A program made the translations under genes and the position numbers. From Pseudoduganella violacea (lineage in GTDB: Bacteria; Pseudomonadota; Gammaproteobacteria; Burkholderiales; Burkholderiaceae_D), in assembly GCF_014191875.1 (NCBI RefSeq), contig NZ_JACHXD010000003.1:62001-126000 (forward strand): a stretch of 64,000 nt of DNA, in the 5' to 3' direction. Of the stretch, positions 59,877-64,000 are shown one piece after another. Under the pieces are notes generated by a model. That model did no database searches and had not been told where the DNA came from. It saw only the letters and a list, made by a program, of their open reading frames with translations. How positions within the stretch are numbered: position 1 is the first letter of the stretch; every line of letters starts with the position of its first letter.

Positions 59877-60911
59877 ATGATTACCCGACAACTCTTATTT
59901 CTCTTTAGTGCACTTGGCGCCATCAATGGCATATTCTTGGCCGTCTACTTTTTCACGCGCCGGCCACGACGCCGGGCGGACATCATGCTTGGCGCCCTGC
60001 TGCTCGCGGTCGGTGTCCGTACTGCGAAGTCAACCTTCTTTTATTTCGATCCTTCAATTGCGATCGGTTTTCGGCAGTTTGGCTTATCTGCCTGCCTGCT
60101 GATCGGGCCGCTGACTTATCTGTATATAAGCTACCACCTAGCCGACCTCCAGCAGCGTTCGGAGGACGGCCGGTGGCGACTCCATCTGGGCCTGTGGTCC
60201 CTGGTGATCGGGATTGGCATCCTGTTCCCCTATGCTGATTATCGCGCCATCTGGGATTACTCCAGTTATGCAATCCACATGGTCTGGTTTGCCTACCTGG
60301 CGGCTTCGGCTCAGGCCTTGTGGCACGCGCGTCATCACCTGGCCGAGCCGGCTACACTTATCACGACGCGAACCTTGTTGCCGCTAAGCGTGTTCGCTGG
60401 CAGCTTCCTGATTCTCGCCGCCTACGTCAGCACGCCCCTGACCTCCTATATTGTCGGGGCACTGTCATTTACCTTCTTCATGCATATTGCGGTCCTCGTC
60501 TTCCTGTTGCGCAAAGAGTCGCCGGTAACGAAGGAAAAGTACCAGAACCGCCGCTTGAGTGAGGAAGACGCGGAAACGATCCTCTCTATGCTCGATAAAC
60601 AAATGAACGAGCAGTCATTGCATTCGAATCCCAACCTCACGCTGGCCCAACTGGCGAAACGTACCGGAAATGTGCCAGCCGAAGTGTCCCAGGTTCTGAA
60701 CGACAAGTTGAAGAAAAGCTTCAACTTGTACGTCAACGAGTTCCGTATCGCCAACGCGAAAACGCTGCTGCTTGCAGAACCCCAGCTGAACCTGGAAACC
60801 ATCGCGGAGCGCTGCGGCTTCAATTCCAGTTCTACTTTCTTTGCCGTCTTCAAGAAGATCGCCGGGCAGACGCCGGCCAGCTATCGCACTTCAACCTTGC
60901 ACTCGACCTGA
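59877..60911 (+). CDS. membrane-bound AraC-family regulator (seven-TM N-terminus)
   Basis: 344 aa. About seven hydrophobic segments fill residues 5-215 (LLFLFSALGAINGIFLAVYF, IMLGALLLAVGV, and others). A cytoplasmic AraC/XylS helix-turn-helix domain lies at about 245-340 (SLHSNPNLTLAQLAKRTGN, NLETIAERCGFNSSSTFFAV). This architecture is known in Bacteroidetes and Proteobacteria and senses membrane or external signals. Its GC content is visibly lower than the upstream genes. An 8-bp hairpin (60930-60951) follows. Regulatory target unknown; the SRPBCC gene downstream is a candidate. Confidence 0.85.
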   Translation: MITRQLLFLFSALGAINGIFLAVYFFTRRPRRRADIMLGALLLAVGVRTAKSTFFYFDPSIAIGFRQFGLSACLLIGPLTYLYISYHLADLQQRSEDGRWRLHLGLWSLVIGIGILFPYADYRAIWDYSSYAIHMVWFAYLAASAQALWHARHHLAEPATLITTRTLLPLSVFAGSFLILAAYVSTPLTSYIVGALSFTFFMHIAVLVFLLRKESPVTKEKYQNRRLSEEDAETILSMLDKQMNEQSLHSNPNLTLAQLAKRTGNVPAEVSQVLNDKLKKSFNLYVNEFRIANAKTLLLAEPQLNLETIAERCGFNSSSTFFAVFKKIAGQTPASYRTSTLHST

Positions 60912-60929
60912 CAATATCGGTCCAGATCC

Positions 60930-60951
60930 CTCCGGAATCGCGTTTCCGGAG
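60930..60951 (+). terminator. stem-loop after the AraC-like gene
   Basis: CTCCGGAA / TTCCGGAG, an 8-bp perfect stem with a 6-nt loop, about 20 nt after the stop. It lacks a clear T-run, so its role as terminator is tentative. Confidence 0.5.
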
Positions 60952-61069
60952 TCCGAATTCGCAGTATGCCAGTGTTTTTCTCCCTGCCATGATGGACGAT
61001 GTGGTCGTACCGATCAATTTCTGTATCTGTCGAAGGTATCAATGCTGTAGACAACATAGGAGTAGCCGA

Positions 61070-61510
61070 ATGCAAGTGGAAAGCCGAGTCACAATCTCTG
61101 CGCCGCCCGAGAAAATATTCGAGATTTACGCGGACGTCCCTAACTGGAAAACGTGGGACCCAGATACCAAAGAGTCGTCGATAGACGGGCCATTCCAGAC
61201 GGGGAGCAAAGGCAGGATCACTCCACCGAAAGGAATCACTGTCCCAATGAATTTCATATCGGTGGTTCCCAACAAGTCGTTCACTGTCGAGTCGCAGATT
61301 CCACTCTTCCGTATGGTGTTTGAGCACGAACTCAACGCCACTGCCTCAGGAACCGAAGTCGTCCATAGAGTTACCTTTTCCGGTGCATTGTCCTTTCTGC
61401 TGGGGCGTATCGTCGGCAATCCCTTACGGACGGGGCTTCCAATCACCTTGGCATCGCTCAAGCGACTGGCGGAGAGTGGCAGGGTTGCTTGTCGCGCGCC
61501 GCTATCGTAA
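61070..61510 (+). CDS. SRPBCC-fold (polyketide cyclase/START-like) protein
   Basis: 146 aa. The fold signature at the N-terminus is VESRVTISAPPEKIFEIYAD with NWKTWDPDTKES (about 2-36), followed by FISVVPNKSFTVESQIP and a C-terminal helix (PITLASLKRLAES). SRPBCC proteins bind hydrophobic ligands. AGGAG lies 7 nt before the start at 61070. It sits in the lower-GC stretch with the AraC-like and Nudix-like genes. Ligand unknown. Confidence 0.8.
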   Translation: MQVESRVTISAPPEKIFEIYADVPNWKTWDPDTKESSIDGPFQTGSKGRITPPKGITVPMNFISVVPNKSFTVESQIPLFRMVFEHELNATASGTEVVHRVTFSGALSFLLGRIVGNPLRTGLPITLASLKRLAESGRVACRAPLS

Positions 61511-61572
61511 AGATATTTCCCCCGCGGCCACATGCACAGATACGCTACTTTAACCATCCAGGGAGGACCCAA

Positions 61573-62111
61573 GTGAAAAAATTCTTATTGCTGATTGGTT
61601 TGTTGTACTCACACGCGCTTTTCGCTCAGGAGGCGCCCAATGCTTCCACCTTCCATCGCCTGCTTTTCTTGAACGAAAAAACGAACTGATGGTCGTCAAG
61701 GTCAAGAACTCGAATCGCTGGGTAACTCCGGGCTGGTATCAGGACGATCGTTTGAGTATCACCGAGGGACTTGACGAACTGGCTGCCAGCTATGGCGTGA
61801 AAATCACCACGCCGACGCTTCGGGGAGTCTTTACGCTGAAGGGCGGCCAGATATCGACCAGACTCATCTACACTACAAGAATCAAGAGCGGTGAGTTGAA
61901 AGCTCCCGACATCATAGAAGAGATCAAGTGGCTGCCCATACCGAAAGCGGTAGAAACCATTACCTTTCCCCATATCCGGGTCCAGATTACCCAGCTCACC
62001 AATTACCCGGACGTCGTCTGGGGCGGCGCGCAGACCATGTATCTGGAGAACGGCGTGTACGGTTCCAAGATCGTGGAGGATTTTTATCCCTTGTCCGGCG
62101 CCCGGAAATGA
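61573..62111 (+). pseudogene. secreted Nudix-fold protein broken by a -1 frameshift at an A6 run
   Basis: A GTG at 61573 with GGGAGG upstream begins a signal peptide (VKKFLLLIGLLYSHALFAQE). The frame ends after FHRLLFLNEKTN at a stop at 61687. A second frame, open to 62111, continues with MVVKVKNSNRWVTPGWYQDD and further Nudix-fold sequence. The frames meet at AAAAAA (61676-61681); one extra A would join them as FLNEKNELMVV and give a continuous protein of about 179 aa. The Nudix box is degenerate even when joined (GWYQDDRLSITEGLDELAAS lacks the REUXEE glutamates), so the fold may bind rather than hydrolyse. Either the gene is inactive or the base count is an error. Confidence 0.7.
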
Positions 62112-62156
62112 TTTCGCCATCCGTTTGAAGGTTCCAGTCCGCCGAAAAACAGCTTA

Positions 62157-62539
62157 CTAGGCAAGCTGCAAGGGAAAACCGCCCTCGCCCATCCTTTGCA
62201 GCGCCTCTTTCACTTCCGTCGTCCAGCCAGCGGCTTCAATTGCAATCAACACCGAGCCATCGACGCTCAAGAACTTCCTACCCCTCTCATTGAGCCGGAT
62301 GCAAAGCTCTCCGCCATCCCAGGCCAAGGACGCAATGCCGCCATAGCCTGAACGGGATTGGTCCTCGATCTCGATATGGGCCGTGTCCATGCCCAGCTCT
62401 TCGTCCTGCTCGTCCGGCTCCAGGGTTTTCTGCAGCAGCACATACCTGTGCGGCCCCGTGCCATCATCCAGGAAGCCGATGGTCAGGCTGTATTCGTCTT
62501 CCTCGATACTGATTTTTTGGCGGCGATCTTGTAATCCAT
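62157..62539 (-). pseudogene. uncharacterised small protein broken by a frameshift at an A6 run
   Basis: An ATG at 62539 with AAGGAAAG upstream begins MDYKIAAKK. The following A6 run (62513-62518, T6 on the plus strand) puts it out of frame with the long open frame ISIEEDEYSLTIGFLDDG... to the stop at 62157. One more A would give a continuous 127-aa protein. The body has alternating acidic beta strands (RYVLLQKTLEPDEQDEELG, GIASLAWDGGELCIRLNERG), no signal peptide and no recognised family. It is upstream of nothing on its strand and follows the MFS gene, so it may share its transcript. Confidence 0.6.
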
Positions 62540-62557
62540 CTGTGCTTTCCTTTCCAC

Positions 62558-63742
62558 TTAGGACTTGAACGCCCGGTTCATGCCAAACACCACGCCGGAC
62601 AGGCAGGCGGCCAGAATCGCCAGCACGGTCCAGGCGAAGGCGCCGGAGCCGGCGCGGTCGAGCAGGACGCCGCCCACCACGCCGCCAATGGCGACGGCGG
62701 TGTTCCAGCCGGTGGTGTACATGGATTGGGCCACGTCGATGCCGTCGCCGGCGAAGCGCGCCAGCGCCGTCTGCGTGATGGTCGCGAAGCCGCCCACCGC
62801 CACGCCCCAAATAGCCGCGGCCAGATACACCACCCAAGGCGTCGCGGCCCACAAGCCAAGCAGCAGCGTGGCCAGCGCAAATATCGCGATATTGATCACG
62901 CCCAGCCGGCGTACATGGCGGTCGACCAGCAGGCCGACGCACCACAGACCGGCGATGGAACCCAGGCCGAAGACGAACAGCACCAGGTCGACCTTGGCCG
63001 ACAGGCCCGCCGGCTGCAACAGCGGTTCGATATAGATATAGAAAATATTGTGCGCGACCACAAAGCTGAAGACCACGAACAGCACCGCGCGGATGCCGCG
63101 CTTGAGGAAAACGCTGCCCAGCGTCTGGCGCCGTTCGCGGCTCTGGCCCGGGTAATCGGGCACGATGGCCAGCACCCAGGCCGCCAGCAGCAGCGCCAGT
63201 CCGCTCATCAGACCGAAGGCGCCCTGCCAGCCGATCAGGCGGCCCAGGACGGCGCCCAGCGGCACGCCCAGCACCAGGGCGATGGTGCCGCCGGCGCCGG
63301 TCAGCGCGATGGCTCGTCCGGCCATGTGCGAGGGCGAGATGCGCACCGCGTACCCCGCCAGCAACGACCAGACGATGCCACCGAAGACGCCGGCGCAGAA
63401 GCGGGCCACCAGCGACACGGTGTAGTTGTCCGACAGCGCGGTCACGAGATTGACCGCCGCAAAGCCGCAGATGGCGCTCAGCAGCAGCGGACGGCGGCGC
63501 AGGCCCTGGGTCAGCAGGGTCATCGGAATGGCGGCGGCAAAGGCGCCCACGGCATAGGCGGTGATGAATTGTCCGGCCAGGCTTTCGGACACCTTCAGGC
63601 CCGTCGCAATGGAAGAAAGCAGGCCGGCGGGGAGAATTTCGGTCAGCAGCGTGATGAAGGCGGCCATGGCCAGGGCCAGCAAGCCGCTGACAGGCAGGCG
63701 ATCGGCATCCTGCCGCAGGATGGTGGTAGTTGCGTGATTCAT
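62558..63742 (-). CDS. MFS efflux transporter (AraJ/DHA1 type)
   Basis: 394 aa, twelve predicted membrane segments, typical DHA1 length. MFS signatures include GQFITAYAVGAFAAAIPMT (segment 2), RRRPLLLSAICGF (the RxGRR-like loop 2-3 position) and GAGGTIALVLGVPLGAVLG (motif C, segment 5). Such carriers export sugars, purines or drugs with protons; substrate cannot be told. The upstream region 63743-63957 has no gene I can support. Confidence 0.88.
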   Translation of the reverse strand: MNHATTTILRQDADRLPVSGLLALAMAAFITLLTEILPAGLLSSIATGLKVSESLAGQFITAYAVGAFAAAIPMTLLTQGLRRRPLLLSAICGFAAVNLVTALSDNYTVSLVARFCAGVFGGIVWSLLAGYAVRISPSHMAGRAIALTGAGGTIALVLGVPLGAVLGRLIGWQGAFGLMSGLALLLAAWVLAIVPDYPGQSRERRQTLGSVFLKRGIRAVLFVVFSFVVAHNIFYIYIEPLLQPAGLSAKVDLVLFVFGLGSIAGLWCVGLLVDRHVRRLGVINIAIFALATLLLGLWAATPWVVYLAAAIWGVAVGGFATITQTALARFAGDGIDVAQSMYTTGWNTAVAIGGVVGGVLLDRAGSGAFAWTVLAILAACLSGVVFGMNRAFKS

Positions 63743-63957
63743 AAAACAATATCCTTAGTACAACGATTGCCGCGCCATCAGAGGTGCGGGTGCGCCATAG
63801 TAACAGCTCCCGCACAAGTGAATAATCCGCTACAGTGAATAACACTTATGACTCTGGCGTCATCGGCCGGCTCTTCTGTTCATACGATATGGCTGGTGGG
63901 CTGCGCGTCCTTTGGTATGACGGTGATGGTGAACTGGGAGTTTGCCGCCAATGCGGC

Positions 63958-64000
63958 TCACTCAAACACCGCGGGGGTATAGCGCACATAGCCCTGTTCG
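63958..64000 (-). CDS. possible C-terminal tail of a gene continuing beyond the window
   Basis: Reading the minus strand in from the window edge, one frame gives EQGYVRYTPAVFE then TGA at 63958-63960. The frame stays open after this stop for a further 25 codons to a second TGA near 63880, so the first stop may interrupt the gene. Only 13 residues are visible, too few to identify. Low confidence that it is a gene end at all. Confidence 0.2.
   Translation of the reverse strand, partial: EQGYVRYTPAVFE

Noticed and set aside
61670..61690. Programmed -1 ribosomal frameshift at AAAAAAC
   Set aside because: The zero-frame codons are GAA AAA ACG, so the A-AAA-AAC slippery heptamer is not in the required register. 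A homopolymer indel explains the data more simply.
63848..63967. 39-codon plus-strand open frame starting ATG at 63848
   Set aside because: No ribosome-binding site and no recognisable features; too short to support.

Overview
The window is GC-rich, densely coded chromosomal DNA from a beta-proteobacterium. It most resembles Oxalobacteraceae (Massilia, Duganella, Janthinobacterium and relatives). Reasons are the high GC, many multidomain hybrid histidine kinases and c-di-GMP enzymes, a lipoprotein chitinase cluster, and short palindromic repeats with a GGTGCC-type core that I associate with that family. This placement is an inference, because no rRNA or other phylogenetic marker is present.

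Layout. 1-6634: the start of an RND-pump adaptor gene (cut by the window edge), an esterase-fold pseudoenzyme behind a small membrane protein, then a LysR regulator, a D-2-hydroxyacid dehydrogenase and a Cache-type sensor kinase in one tight operon. 6640-11914 (minus): a compact exopolysaccharide-type operon (receiver, YaiO-like outer-membrane barrel, HEAT-repeat membrane protein, family 2 glycosyltransferase, secreted TIM-barrel-like protein). 12020-13855: small proteins and an FMN lactate dehydrogenase. 13962-21460: a complete tetrathionate respiration locus, ttrSR (+) facing ttrBCA (-). 21626-22011: three identical tRNA-Arg(ACG) genes with a visible promoter and terminator. 22194-31057: a block of sensory proteins (PAS-receiver, two hybrid kinases, receiver-GGDEF, soluble NarX-like kinase) with a hemerythrin. 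31086-36056: NDH-2, a His-rich periplasmic protein, an outer-membrane protein, and a TerB/dynamin-stalk-like membrane protein. 36126-38964: Lrp regulator, divergent dadA, HDOD protein. 38968-47645 (minus): a heme-binding-type beta-barrel, a hybrid kinase, an aminotransferase-fold protein lacking its PLP lysine, and a porin / phosphate-binding-like / GGDEF-EAL operon. 47961-51823: Nudix, SDR, oxidase-Rieske fusion, saccharopine-dehydrogenase-like protein. 52129-58949: chitinolytic cluster (two GH18, one GH19, all lipoproteins with CBM5/12, plus a JmjC-like cupin). 59048-64000: a lower-GC stretch with a membrane-bound AraC regulator, an SRPBCC protein, two genes each broken by an A6 homopolymer frameshift, and an MFS exporter.

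Themes: environmental sensing and c-di-GMP signalling dominate. Alternative respiration (tetrathionate, NDH-2, D-amino acid and lactate oxidation), surface polysaccharide and chitin degradation are the main metabolic outputs. The most unusual points are two well-preserved enzyme folds missing their catalytic residues, the exopolysaccharide operon, the porin/PBP/c-di-GMP operon, the chitinase-cupin cluster with two 120-nt Thr-Pro linkers, and two neighbouring poly-A frameshifts.
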